Source of the DNA: Hypericum androsaemum
Lineage: Eukaryota > Streptophyta > Magnoliopsida > Malpighiales > Hypericaceae
Assembly (NCBI GenBank): GCA_963995505.1
Contig: OZ023190.1
Location: 17,416,092 to 17,480,091, forward strand
DNA: 64,000 bases
Direction: 5' to 3'
Part shown: one piece after another, positions 36,504 through 46,689 of the stretch
Layout of the letters: each line of letters opens with the position of its first letter
Numbering within the stretch: position 1 is the stretch's first letter
Notes under the pieces: generated by a model
Told to the model about the DNA's origin: nothing
Seen by the model: only the letters and a program-made list of their open reading frames with translations
Database searches by the model: none
Made by a program: the position numbers and the translations under genes

Positions 36504-37365
36504 TGTTGAAAAATTGGATTTTTAATCCATCGAGGAGGTTAGCCCAACATATAGGTATATGTTGGGTTTGGGCCTAAGAGGATAATTAGGAAGAGAATTC
36601 TAATTAAATATAATCTCTTAGGAACTTTGAGCTAATGCAGGTCACGCCAATTTGTTTTGGGTGTCATATGATCTATGTGAAACACGTTGAGAAAGTTTCG
36701 TAACGATGAATGATACTTGCAAAAAATCAATTCTCAGTGTGAATAAAAAATTGGCTTCGAAGTGATGAGGATTTTATCGGTAACCGCTCATTTATTGACC
36801 GTGGTTAATAGGGAGCGTTAATCGCTGTAACCGCTTATTTATTGACCATGGTTAATAGGGGGATTAATGACTACCATTATTCCAGAATTAAATGGGGTCT
36901 CAAATCCTCCTTATAAAAAGGGACCTCCTCCTCTCATTTGAAACACACCAAAAACTCACTTAAAGTTTTACTCTCCTCTCTCCCCCTTAGCATAGGCATT
37001 CTCATTTGCATAGTGTCGGGATTCTACACCACTAAAAGTTCGAAAGGTGTTCAATAGTGCTTCTTATTGTTCACGTGATTGGACGTTGTACCTTGGGAAC
37101 TCTTTTACCCATGGAGGCCTGAAGCTATAAGGCGGGTAATAAGAGTTTAAGGGCACACGGCTTGCTCTGGCCTCGTCCAGGATGAAATCCGAAGTTGGTG
37201 ATATTCAAGAAGGCGTACTCGATGAGAAGGACGCGTCTCCCACCTTGGAGAAGACATTTTTCACACTTTGCTCATAGTGTGATTGTAAGCTATCTCTCAA
37301 TCTCTTCTATTATAGTGTTTACGATTTATAATGTTCAAACCATAATTTATTTACTAATATTTCCA
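36504..37365 (+). repeat. Copia-2 right LTR
   Basis: Homologous to the left LTR along its length; preceded by the polypurine tract and followed by the ACTCG duplication. Confidence 0.85.
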
Positions 37366-37544
37366 ACTCGTTCTTTGCTCAAGACATACTGACTTGGTTG
37401 GAAACCAACACGAATAAGTCTTCCTCTTGGGTCTCCCTGTTTTCACTTCTATCTTTCATATTTGGAAGTGGAGAAACTTTGTGATCTGGGAGGAGGGAGA
37501 AAAGAAACCACCTGATGCTCTTACCTGCCGGCATCTTATTTTCT
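37366..37544 (+). mobile_element. LINE fragment, 3' part
   Basis: Continues the frame left at 31,142 with TWLETNTNKSSSWVSLFSLL, typical of the region between the zinc motif and RNase H in plant LINEs. The frame then decays. Its 3' limit is uncertain; from about 37,545 the sequence matches duplicated copy A. Confidence 0.55.
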
Positions 37545-38701
37545 TCAGTTCTGAGATGTACAGGACGAGGATGCATGCATTATACTTTTTGATTTAAGCG
37601 CAAAATTAGTGAATATACCAGTGTAAAAGTACATCTGCTGCTTGGAGCGATTTAGAGACAGTTCATGTTTCACTCAAAATTAGTTGTTCTATGTTTGATA
37701 TAAAAGTGTATCAAAGTGGATCAGAAGATGATGGACCAGACGGCTCGAGTCCTCGAAATAGCTTGGCCACTATTTTAAAGAGACCAGGTGGAGGATAGAC
37801 AGGTCAAATGGAGTAAGAGTCCAAAACGGAGAGGAAAAGGTGGTTCGAATAGATAATGTCTAAGATACTATTTATCTAGTAGTATTTGTTATTAGATAGT
37901 TGTCTATCTTACATTTATGTTTTAGACGATTAAGAGTGTTTAGCGACATTTTTGGTGTAGTGCACTCGTGCACATTCAGCATGACCTTTTTGATTGGTAA
38001 TAAAATTTTACGTATAAAAAAAATTGATACAAAAGTAGAAATGGTTATAAGTGAAAATATGGGAAAAAGGGTATCACTATGCTTCGGTGGAATCTATTTG
38101 GCCCACCATCTAATAGGGGAATCAATCAATATGAAATTGTCTGATTTTGGTCCATTTGTCATTCGCTACAAGTAGCTAAGAATATTTTCGCAAGTTGACA
38201 TGAATTTATTACATCCTCGGAGTATCTTCCAACAACCTTTTGAGATGCTAATACGGACAAGGCTGAACTTCTCTAATCAGATATCTAGCTGAATAGTCGA
38301 CTAATTCAAATTCGAATCAGGTAAAATATTTTACATGTGGTAAAGTTAGTTCTTTTGTTGTAGATTATTGTTAGTTTGTAGAAAAAGTTTCATACGTCTC
38401 CCCCCGAATTATATAAGTTGAGTATAAGCTTAGAATAAATCTTTTTCATCTTGGACAAATACGTTGATATCACACATGATATCATCATCTTCTTGCAATG
38501 AATTTCCCATTTTCTAATTACGACTACTTTCATCTGCCAATATACTCCTAGAACGCATACCGTCGAAGGAGAATTTCGATTAAACTAGCAAATGACTTGC
38601 CAACCGTGGTACAGCGACAAGAGAATGTCAAATATTCAATGGTTTGAAGCACTTACAATTCGACTTTCGAGAGTCGTAGTTTAACTTATATTAATTGGCT
38701 A
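37545..38701. repeat. Duplicated non-coding segment, copy B
   Basis: Counterpart of 16,795-17,642. It is longer because of the LINE inserted at 37,707-38,023. Similarity ends at 'attaattggcta' in both copies. Confidence 0.75.
37707..38023 (+). mobile_element. 5'-truncated LINE inserted in duplicated copy B
   Basis: 317 bp ending 'ggtaataaaattttacg' plus an A run, the same 3' terminus as the LINE at 11,756-12,749. It is flanked by TTGATATAAAAG (37,695-37,706) and TTGATACAAAAG (38,024-38,035), a 12-bp duplication with one mismatch. Copy A at about 16,885 has a single TTGATACAAAAG, i.e. the empty site. Confidence 0.8.
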
Positions 38702-39360
38702 CAATGGGATGCCTTTTGTGTTTGGTAACTTCATGTAACTATATGTACTTCTCTATTTGGTACAATTTGTATTTTAGTAAAGACAAAATTATTCTTTATT
38801 ATAATAAAAGAGAGTATTCATTAATTCAAATAAAATTAATCATGGTAGTTACACCAAAAATTATTGTAACCCCACAAAAAAAATTGTTGTATCAAAAACC
38901 AAATTCTTGCATAAAAAACCACTTAGGCTTGAATTCGCCAAATTAAACGTGGATGCCAAATAATATACGTCGTCCACTTAAGCCTAAGTAAAACTCACAA
39001 TAGAAACCAAAATACAATCATGCAATTATCGCATGAACATGGATGCAAAATAATCGTTTGAAAGTTTTTACTTATCTGACAGAATTTGATTTTTTTATAG
39101 GGGCAAATTAATCTCATGAACATGGGAACGCTAGTAAAAATTAATCTATCGTATTTATTTGGAGTAATAAGCTAAAAAAAATTGAAAATTCATATGATTG
39201 ATTGAAGCCTAAAAACTCTAGTAGCCAGAAGAAGAAAAGAAAACGTGAATGAATGGGATGGGGATTATGGAATTAAAAAGAAAAAAAGGAAGGGTAATAT
39301 GGTAAAAAAGAAGAAGTTAATTTCTGTCCAAGTCAAGCGGTGTGTGGAGCAACTGCGGTG
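38702..39360. other. AT-rich intergenic DNA
   Basis: No gene is supported. There are A-rich tracts near 38,870 and 39,280. Confidence 0.4.
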
Positions 39361-39820
39361 CAGTTTCGTTTTTCTAGATTCATATGCCCCACTTGCTCCT
39401 TCAATAGTTATGCGTAGAAAAGTCGAGCGAGAGAAATAGTAGCTATTTCGTTCAGTTTCGTTTTTCTAGATTCATATGCCCCACTTGCTCCTTCAATAGT
39501 TATGCGTAGAAAAGTCGAGCGAGAGAAATAGTAGCTATTTCGTTCAATTTCGTTTTTCTAGATTCATATGCCCCACTTGCTCCTTCAATAGTTATGCGTA
39601 GAAAAGTCGAGCGAGAGAAATAGTAGCTATTTCGTTCAGTTTCGTTTTTCTAGATTCATATGCCCCACTTGCTCCTTCAATAGTTATGCGTAGAAAAGTC
39701 GAGCGAGAGAAATAGTAGCTATTTCGTTCAGTTTCGTTTTTCTAGATTCATATGCCCCACTTGCTCCTTCAATAGTTATGCGTAGAAAAGTCGAGCGAGA
39801 GAAATAGTAGCTATTTCGTG
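39361..39820. repeat. Tandem array, five units of 92 bp
   Basis: Units start at 39,361, 39,453, 39,545, 39,637 and 39,729 with exactly 92-bp spacing and are almost identical (unit 3 has CAATTTCG instead of CAGTTTCG). Each contains an inverted repeat GAAATAGTAGCTATTTC (7-bp stem, 3-nt loop). The units share no common long reading frame because 92 is not a multiple of 3. Near identity implies recent expansion. Confidence 0.95.
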
Positions 39821-40939
39821 CAAGTGTTTGTTGGAACGCAGAAAGACCTGGACATAAAATATTCCGCTCAGGTAATTTCGTTAGTAGTTGTAAGAGTTTC
39901 CTTCCAACATCCATTCATCAATCAACTGCAGGCGAATTAAATATTAAAAAAAACAAATGGTCAAAATCAATTGATTGACCTGAGTAATAATACAGCAATA
40001 TCATTCAGACGATGAATGTCAAAACCAAGGAGGACAAGTTTCCTAAAAAATGTTACAGCCTTTACGGGTGGGCTTACAAAAAATCCACTAACCATATGCA
40101 AGTTCTTATTAGCCAAGGTAGAAGTACATCGCATGTCTTCAATCTGTTGGTCACGATAAACAATCTAAGATATTTAAGCTGGTAGAGTTTGAGAATAACC
40201 TGTGTGTAGAGCTCATCTGAGCTTGGGTTTGTGAATTATTTGAGTAGACTTTGTTGAGATTAATCTAGAACTTTTAGAAGACTAAATCATGTCTATACAC
40301 ACTTCATAAAAGCATAGGAACTTAAATTTTTGTTGAAATAAAGATCGAGAAGTCCAACCGAAGTACTTCAAGAGCCGACAACACAATGTATTGTTTATCC
40401 ACTTGTTAGGCTTGATCCCAATTGCTAGCATGACAAAGTCAATATCTTTCAAGTTTATAAATCCATATCTTACCTTTCAACACCATTTTGAATCATCTCC
40501 ATTGAACCCAGATGAAGAAGTTATGTTCAATTTATCGCAGCATATCTGAGGTAGCTCGAGATATCAAATGCATTCTTTCCAACTATCAGTGGCACTATAT
40601 TTACATAGCAATCTTAATCCAAATACAAATCTAATATGTCATTACGACTAAGTATACTTCACTTAAGTCGGACAAATATTATTAAAGGACTAGGGTATTA
40701 CATTCTCCCCTCCTTATAAAAATTCGTCCCCAAATTTACTTCCATTTGAAAGTTCACTCACATTGCTATGTAATAGGTGTGACTATTTCAAAATGTCTTT
40801 TTTAAGTCTCATATGCCCTTTGCAAGTTGAGTGGTCCATACTTATCTCCATTGTCGATCAATTAATCTTGAAATGTCCATCATAATTATAATGGTCCCAA
40901 CTTCTCCGAATATTGATTACAATAGCTCACATCATATCT
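39821..40939. other. Non-coding stretch with retroelement junction and local duplicates
   Basis: 40,155-40,250 resembles 45,478-45,565 ('agagtttgagaat', 'gagctcatctgagctt'). 40,685-40,715 repeats the LTR/polypurine junction TATTACATTCTCCCCTCC seen at 29,108, followed by similar interior DNA, so a remnant of the same long-LTR family abuts the next gene. No coding sequence is supported. Confidence 0.5.
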
Positions 40940-41589
40940 TTAAACATTTGAGTCACTACGAGAACTTATCAGCATCATAAGTTCTCTTTGCCCAAAAAAA
41001 TAAGGTGACTTAGTCAGTTTCGAAGAACTCCAGAACGGCTTTGCAGTAGGTCGTGCAGGGGTACTTCGCGTGACCTTGTTCCGACAGATCAGAGCAAGCA
41101 CCATAGTTGGGTAGGCAAAAACAGATTTGGCAGGATCAGTGTTCTCTGGCTTTCCCAGGATACCTTCCTTGATAAGCCCCCAAAGTGTCAGAAGCGTCCC
41201 AAACATACTCATCCTCCCAGGTTTCAAAAGTCCCACGAAAGCTCCAGCCACAGCGAAGTAGCTTCCGGCAAGAACCTGCAACAGGACGACAGAGAGAAAA
41301 TGGTAACGAGCTTTTAACAGAAGGAAACCAAAAAAGAATTCTCAGTAAAAATCATTTAATTTATTTATTTTGGAGAAAAAAATATAATTTGATTTAGTAC
41401 CTGAAGAGTGGGAGTTGGAAGATTATAAGGAAGAAATAGATCCGCGACGCCACTGAAGGCAAACTCTTCACCCACGACCGCTTCCTCCCCGGCGGCGGAA
41501 CCGTCTTCGCCACCGTTGCTGACGCCGGCGAGGGCTTCGAGGAGGTCGCCATCGGATTTGCTAGGGACGGAGAGATCGCTGTTCGCTAC
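40940..41589 (-). CDS. Plant small membrane protein of unknown function, start codon not evident
   Basis: Exon 1 at 41,401-41,589 and exon 2 at 40,940-41,275, with a GT-AG intron of 125 bp in phase 0, give 174 residues. The acidic N-terminal region (SDGDLLEALAGVSN, then GEDGSAAGEEAVVGEEFAF) is followed by FSGVADLFLPYNLPTPTLQ and a hydrophobic stretch VLAGSYFAVAGAFVGLL, then FGTLLTLWGLIKEGILGKP and YPTMVLALIC. This resembles a conserved small plant membrane-protein family whose members I recall only as uncharacterised. The expected start aligns with GTA at 41,587-41,589 and there is no in-frame ATG before an upstream stop near 41,684. The C-terminus after ALIC also looks shortened and then extended. 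It may be a recent pseudogene or may use an unusual start; an alternative ATG at 41,551 is out of frame. Confidence 0.6.
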
Positions 41590-41756
41590 TGTTTTATCAC
41601 TTACCTGACGCTTAGCTGAATAAAGTACTAAACCCTGCGTTCTGGCCTCTGGGGATAAGGTGGATTTAAACGGTTTTTAAACCTGCTAAACGGTGCGTTT
41701 CTTGCCGGCGTAAATAAAAATTCCAAAGATAAACCAGATAAAAGGCAGTCCCGTTG

Positions 41757-41848
41757 GTAGGAAGATCGAATCCCATGACCGTCTAAGATCGAATCTAATG
41801 ACCGTCTAAGATCTAAAATTGTGGAAACAATTTAAATTTCATTATAAA
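41757..41848 (+). mobile_element. SINE-like 92-bp insertion with 17-bp target-site duplication
   Basis: Exact duplications AAAAGGCAGTCCCGTTG at 41,740-41,756 and 41,849-41,865. The insert has a box-B-like GATCGAATCCC and an imperfect internal repeat of about 24 bp (gatcgaatc…tgaccgtctaa twice). It is probably a 5'-truncated tRNA-derived SINE. The expected box A is absent. Confidence 0.65.
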
Positions 41849-41865
41849 AAAAGGCAGTCCCGTTG

Positions 41866-42055
41866 TTGTCAGGTAATCGTGTATTTCTTGGATCTCTAGC
41901 GCCAACTTTGCTTCCAATCATATATATATATATATATAATTTGCTTAAAATGTGTGATACGAGGTTAAGCTTGCCGGTGGCAAGTAAAAAAAAATCATAC
42001 TATACTTGAGCCCTAGCAGTTGAATGTTGTGCTTGTGAATATATCGAGAACGCCT
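41866..42055. other. Intergenic with AT microsatellite
   Basis: Contains an (AT) dinucleotide run at about 41,920-41,938. No gene is seen. Confidence 0.5.
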
Positions 42056-42590
42056 TTTTTTGTTGTAGGTATTTTTTGGTAAAGACGGAGGGGCAAATCG
42101 CCCCTATTTATAAAGCGTAATGGCCAAATATATCTTACTTAGTGTAAGGTCTCCTCTCGGTTTCTTGTGAGGTTGCGGCCGTCGGCCTCGTCAAAACCTT
42201 ACCATGAAAAAATCTGGCGGAAAAAATCCGCGGTGAAAAAAGAGTACCTCGGGAAGGTGAACCCTCCATTGACGTTTGGTTTATCGCAAAACCCGGTCGT
42301 GTACCGTCATTAACTAAGACGTTCCTATTAAACACAACATCACCAATGTTATCAAGCATAATGGATCTAATCTCCGGTGGTGGCTCTCGCACCAAATGAT
42401 AGCCAATTGGCTTAGAGAATCCCATGTTAGCCAGTCCGTCAGCGCACCGATTGGTTTCCCTATACGCATGGGTGATCCTGATGTTCCAATTTCCTTCGAT
42501 CTCCTGTTGAAGTTGGGCAAGTATAGTGACCCCTCCAGCAGCTGCGCGGCCCGTCGAGGCTCTCATTGCTCCGTCAGTGTCACCCATCAA
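42056..42590 (-). mobile_element. LINE 3' fragment with partial RNase H domain
   Basis: The minus-strand frame 42,135-42,590 carries the start of an RNase H domain (MRASTGRAAAGG) joined, after a deletion, to its C-terminal part (HAYRETNRCADGLANMG), the RVT_3 type found at the end of plant LINE ORF2. Downstream sequence reads 'gcccctccgtctttacc' and ends in an A run at 42,056-42,062. No target-site duplication was found. Confidence 0.65.
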
Positions 42591-43230
42591 AGTTCACTTC
42601 TTTATCTCTTCCGTGGTTGCAGCGACTGCGTATAGTGACCCTATAGAAGGGAATTTAATTATGCGAGAAGTGATAAAGGATTAATAACCTTTATTATGTT
42701 AGGTACGATTTATAGTCGTGTCTGCAACCTGTTTGATATGATGCCTCGGTGGAGGTTCGTTCTTAAACGTAGTCGCGGCTCAATCTATGCTTTATGTTTT
42801 TGGGGGGTTTTATTTTATATTTTTCTGTCCAGTGATGGGGTTTGGATTTCACATGGAATTAATTGTTGACTGACTAGATGCTTTATTGTTAAAGGAAATC
42901 GAGATTGCCATGTACAACATTTATGAGCTTCTGAGTGAGGCTCTGGTATATTATTTTATCAGTGAGGGCTCTAGTAATTATCAATCATTAGCAGCCAAAG
43001 AAAATGAATGAATAGGTACCAAAAGTAAAGTACCCCAAGTGACGGAAGCTTTGTCTCGATAAGTAAAACTTTATTATTACTCTAGAAGGCGATACAATAG
43101 AGTATCGACATATCACCCACCATACACACACACAATTGCTTGCTCAAGGGGAGCAATTTTCTTAAGGCTGCTGGAAATTCACCCAAGGAGAAGGAGATAG
43201 ATATTACATAGATAAAATGACAGAAGCTAG
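42591..43230. other. Intergenic stretch with a segment repeated at 46.5 kb
   Basis: 42,601-42,780 resembles 46,478-46,650: shared 'ctcttccgtggttgc', 'gcgactgcgt', 'gtgataa', 'tacgatttNtagtcg'. The rest (42,790-43,230) is 3' flanking DNA of the DUF247 gene. Confidence 0.5.
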
Positions 43231-44511
43231 CTACGATTTGATGATGGTAAACACTGTCTGTATCACTGTAAACACAAGAAGAATGGATGCAGCAATGACA
43301 GAAATGACTTTCCAGGGAGTGTCCAAGTAATTCTGTTTCAGTGTTGCCACCCACTTGTGCCTACTTTTGTTGCAATAGGCATTGAGATTTTTGCAGATAT
43401 CCGAATAATAGAAACACTGCTCATAGATTACTACTTCCTTCTCCAAATTGTTGAATACCTTTGACACTTCTTGGACGGTAGCCAATTTGTTCTGCAGGAT
43501 CTGATTCTCCACAAGTAGTTCCACGTCTTCAGGCGTGTCGATAAGCATACCCATCAACACAAAATAATCGCTGATGTAGGAAGAACCACAATGGCACTGA
43601 TCGTATGCTAAAAGATTTCTGTAGATGGTTTCTGTTGAATCAAACACTTCAATCTGTGGGATTTCAAGCACCCCGTCTTTGAAATCTATGTCAAGCAATG
43701 ATTTTGTCAATGCCACCTTGAATCTGACTCCAGCCTTGTGAAGTTGGGTCATGCTTTTAATTTTTTGTAAATTCCCCTTCTTGTATTTGCAGCTTCGTTC
43801 GCTCTCTTTTTCAGGCATATAAAAAAGACTTAGATAATCGACAAAATGCATTACCTCATTGACGTTGAGGCCTTCTTTTTTCATAAAGTTGTTGATGTAG
43901 CAACGAGTTAGCTCTGTGATGGAGGGCGGCTCGGTTATTGTTGGACCATTAGTACTTTTGGCAAATTCTAGTATTTTCTCCAGAAAAGGAAATGGAAGCT
44001 GATTTTCCAGGAGCAACATGTCTCTGAAGACCTGAAATCTGAAGAAATCCTCTTCGTAGATGCTTATCACAGGAGTGGTTGAGCAGGAGGGCTGAGTTTC
44101 AAGCAAGACACTGATGACAAAGATGGCATCAACTAGCATAACTTGTACAAACTGATCGCTAGAGAGCGCAATGGATTCGCTGTAGAATCCCCTTGTTTCT
44201 TTCTCATGTCCCTTCGTAAGCCTTACAAGAGCATCCAAGTCTATGCTCTTTTGTTCAATGAAGCTTCTGAAGCACCCCCATTTGTGCTCTTCCATGGCCT
44301 TCAAGCCTTCATTACCATGATGGAAAGGGCCCAAAGAAACTAGTCGAGGGACGTAGGCAGCCTCATTTATATCTCGCAGGTTCTTCGGAACTTTGTATAT
44401 ACAACGGTGTTCAGATGTACGAGACACACTCCCCATCTTTCCCTTCATAGCTTCCACTATTTGCCGGGTAGCCTGTGTGTCGTCTATGTCAACTCCATTT
44501 CTCCCATCCAT
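43231..44511 (-). CDS. DUF247 protein (intact)
   Basis: An uninterrupted 426-aa frame from ATG 44,511 (MDGRNG); the frame is open a little further upstream but without ATG. The DUF247 signature is complete: IYKVPKNLRDINEAAYVPRL, SLGPFHHGNEGL, RDMLLLENQLPFPFLEKI, AGVRFKVALTKSLLDIDFKDG, LEIPQIEVFD, YRNLLAYDQCH, SYISDYFVLMGMLI, and near the C-terminus NYLDTPWKVISVIAASILLV, a single membrane anchor (about residues 398-422). DUF247 proteins are plant-specific, mostly of unknown function; in grasses DUF247 genes at the S and Z loci control self-incompatibility. Single-exon structure is normal. It is the only intact member of a three-copy minus-strand cluster here. Confidence 0.95.
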   Translation of the reverse strand: MDGRNGVDIDDTQATRQIVEAMKGKMGSVSRTSEHRCIYKVPKNLRDINEAAYVPRLVSLGPFHHGNEGLKAMEEHKWGCFRSFIEQKSIDLDALVRLTKGHEKETRGFYSESIALSSDQFVQVMLVDAIFVISVLLETQPSCSTTPVISIYEEDFFRFQVFRDMLLLENQLPFPFLEKILEFAKSTNGPTITEPPSITELTRCYINNFMKKEGLNVNEVMHFVDYLSLFYMPEKESERSCKYKKGNLQKIKSMTQLHKAGVRFKVALTKSLLDIDFKDGVLEIPQIEVFDSTETIYRNLLAYDQCHCGSSYISDYFVLMGMLIDTPEDVELLVENQILQNKLATVQEVSKVFNNLEKEVVIYEQCFYYSDICKNLNAYCNKSRHKWVATLKQNYLDTPWKVISVIAASILLVFTVIQTVFTIIKS

Positions 44512-44817
44512 ATTGTGTTTTTTTAGATGCGCTAAGCAAGTCAAATATGCAGTCTTGATTAGTACAAGTTGTTATCACATAGAATAGAAATGAGATTGAT
44601 CAGATAAACATGATCAAGAACAATCTAAGCCTTTTACACAACCCATCGCGAAACCTATAGCAACCAAATAACAGCAACTTAGTGCTGTCATTAAATGAAG
44701 ACTAATAATGTACATCGGCTAATTACTTGAGCAAGCAGCAATAGCAAGAATACTATAAAGTTGAACTAACCAGAGTTGCGGAAGGCAGGAAACTAACCTT
44801 TTATTGTCCCAAGCGAG

Positions 44818-44951
44818 ATTGGATTTGTTGAAAAACTCGTCTTATTCTTCTCCCGTGGGATTTTGATATATCCCATCCCGCCGAACTTGATGTACTACTT
44901 TTTGCAGATTTTTCTACTTAATTAATAAAATTTGTGTTTTTCCCTAAAAAA
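44818..44951 (+). mobile_element. 5'-truncated LINE 3' end upstream of DUF247-1
   Basis: A 134-bp insert ending 'ttaataaaatttgtgtt' and an A run. It is absent from the paralogous position at about 58,775-58,785, where 'ttgtccctagtgagatg' is continuous. Candidate duplication AAGCGAG (44,811-44,817) and AAGTGAG (44,952-44,958). It lies about 300 bp upstream of the DUF247-1 start. Confidence 0.65.
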
Positions 44952-45569
44952 AAGTGAGATGATTCTGAAATTTTTCACAGGTAAGAGTTTACTTTAAACC
45001 TTCCTCAGAGAGATTGTCACTTAAATACAGTGGACAGTAGCAATTATAGATAAGAATCTCGTCGACCAATCACTAACCCTCACCTATTTCCATATTCTCT
45101 CCAACGTCATCATCTCACGTATCAATCCCGGCGTCATCCAAATTTATGGCTGATTGTACCAATGTCCCCGCATCATTTTTAACTTTTGAAAAATATCATG
45201 TGTTCATATGCAGATTCTAGAACAATAAAAAAAAAGTGTTTCTCATTTTTAACTTTGAAAAATATCATTGTATTTTCTAATTCTCATTCTTTTTTTATTT
45301 GAAAAATCTAAATCTAATTCTCATTCTTGATCGAGCACTGACACGCTCATCTTTCGAGACTTTACATTGTACACATTTCGATCTAGATTTTATCCCAATA
45401 TATTTTCACATAGAAAATTGTCACCAAGTCACGAAAACTCATTAACCACGTGCAATTTAATATGTGTGTTCCTTAGATAAGTAAAAACTATAAGCAATCT
45501 ACGAGATTTAATCTGGCAGAGTTTGAGAATTTTTGGGTAGAGTTCATCTGAGCTTAGATTTTGAACAAC
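44952..45569. other. DUF247-1 upstream region, duplicated further right
   Basis: Blocks here recur at 58,785-59,060 and 59,291-59,480 ('gtgagatgattctgaaa', 'tttccatattctctccaac', 'catctcacgt') and at about 59,640-59,780. This is the promoter-side DNA shared by the duplicated genes. No coding sequence is seen. Confidence 0.55.
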
Positions 45570-45935
45570 TGTTTTTTTTTTTGAGAAAGAGATAACTTAT
45601 CAAAAAAAATGAAACTAAGAGATATGAGATATTGTTTATATACGAAGGTCACATCAAAAATAACTCTCCATTTAATTGCATCTTCCTCCCACCTACATCG
45701 ATGCAAAGGAGCGAAATAATTGAGGGAGGGCGAAACTTGCAACGGTGTAACGGGTTCTCCGTCTTCTCTGGGCCACCTACCGGTCCCCATTCGCAAGATA
45801 TTATGGGCCTTTCTGGCCCATATGTTCTCTTGCCAAAGCCGATAAACCCAACGTCTCTCTCCAGGCTTAACTTTGTTCATTCCTTTCCGGCGGCCAAATA
45901 CTCGATCTCTCGGGCCAAGTCTAACTAATCCTGCA
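45570..45935 (-). mobile_element. Probable retroposed fragment with poly(A)
   Basis: The minus strand ends in a run of ten A (plus-strand T at 45,570-45,579) and carries a 108-codon frame (from about 45,880) with Trp/Arg-rich sequence of no firm similarity. It is absent from the paralogous flank at 59.7 kb. A LINE 3' fragment or processed transcript is likely, but no duplication is confirmed. Confidence 0.35.
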
Positions 45936-45944
45936 AGGAAATGT

Positions 45945-46165
45945 TAAGAATTCAGCAACCAAAAAATAAAACGCGTAAAGAATACGGACACAAGAGATTA
46001 CGTGGTTCGGTCTAATGCCTATATTTACAGGGAGAAAGGAGAAATTTTATTGATGCATCTGAGTCACAAAACTATAACTAACCATAGGGTAACACGTCCT
46101 TATATAATAGACGAATTTTTGGTGTACAAGAAATAGGTCAAATTAGGAGTCTGAAACAAGAGTCA
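45945..46165. mobile_element. Diverged LTR related to the short copia derivative
   Basis: Shares with the LTRs at 14.1 and 15.8 kb the blocks 'acgtggttcggtctaatgcc', 'gggagaaaggagaa', 'ttttattgatg', 'agggtaaca', 'ttggtgtacaag' and 'attaggagtc' in the same order. No partner LTR or interior is adjacent, so it is probably a solo LTR. Confidence 0.6.
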
Positions 46166-46689
46166 TTCCAAAACAGAAAAATTCTGCCGCTGAAGACTTG
46201 CGATCAGAAGTTACCCCAAACTCAACTTTCTATAAGTGGCCGCTTGCGACCGCCACCAAACTAGCGGTCGCCAATTCAATCAAATCTCCACTTCTCAACA
46301 AATCCCAACATGAAAGCCTTAGCCCACGCGATCGAGTTTCCTGTCCCTGTCGTCTTCTCGCGATTTCCGTGTGTTGTCCGGGTTTGGATTCTGCCCTTTA
46401 GACGTGTCTTGGTTGATTGTTTCGTGGGATGATGTAAATTGCAATTGTGTTTTTGTTTCTACGTATGTTCACTTCGTGATCTCTTCCGTGGTTGCGGCGA
46501 CTGCGTCATGTTGTATCTTATGGCGGGGAATTATGCATGAAGTGATAAGATGGTTAACTTGTAGTTTCAAAGTTAGGGCATTGAGTGTGGGTGGCGCAAG
46601 TCGTTGGTACGATTTTTAGTCGCGTCCGCTTTAAACGTAGTTGGGACTCAAAATTATGAATATTTTACGAAACAGGAGGATGATGTGGG
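46166..46689. other. Intergenic stretch with repeated segment
   Basis: 46,478-46,650 is the counterpart of 42,601-42,780. Short open frames are present but none is recognisable. The last bases GTGGG (46,685-46,689) are the left target-site duplication of the gypsy element. Confidence 0.45.

Larger units (their letters stand above)
31143..37365 (+). mobile_element. Ty1/copia element copia-2, full-length but degenerate
   Basis: LTRs at 31,143-32,008 (start TGTTGGAG, end CTAACA) and 36,504-37,365 (start TGTTGAAA, end TTTCCA), about 865 bp each and visibly diverged by substitutions. The 5-bp duplication ACTCG lies at 31,138-31,142 and 37,366-37,370. A polypurine tract (TGTGGGGGAT) precedes the right LTR. 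The interior carries gag, integrase, reverse transcriptase and RNase H remnants in several frames. It is inserted in a LINE fragment, itself within the copia-1/CCD wreck. Confidence 0.88.

Noticed and set aside
39361..39820. CRISPR-like array
   Set aside because: The 92-bp units are head-to-tail and have no unique spacers; this is a eukaryotic tandem repeat.
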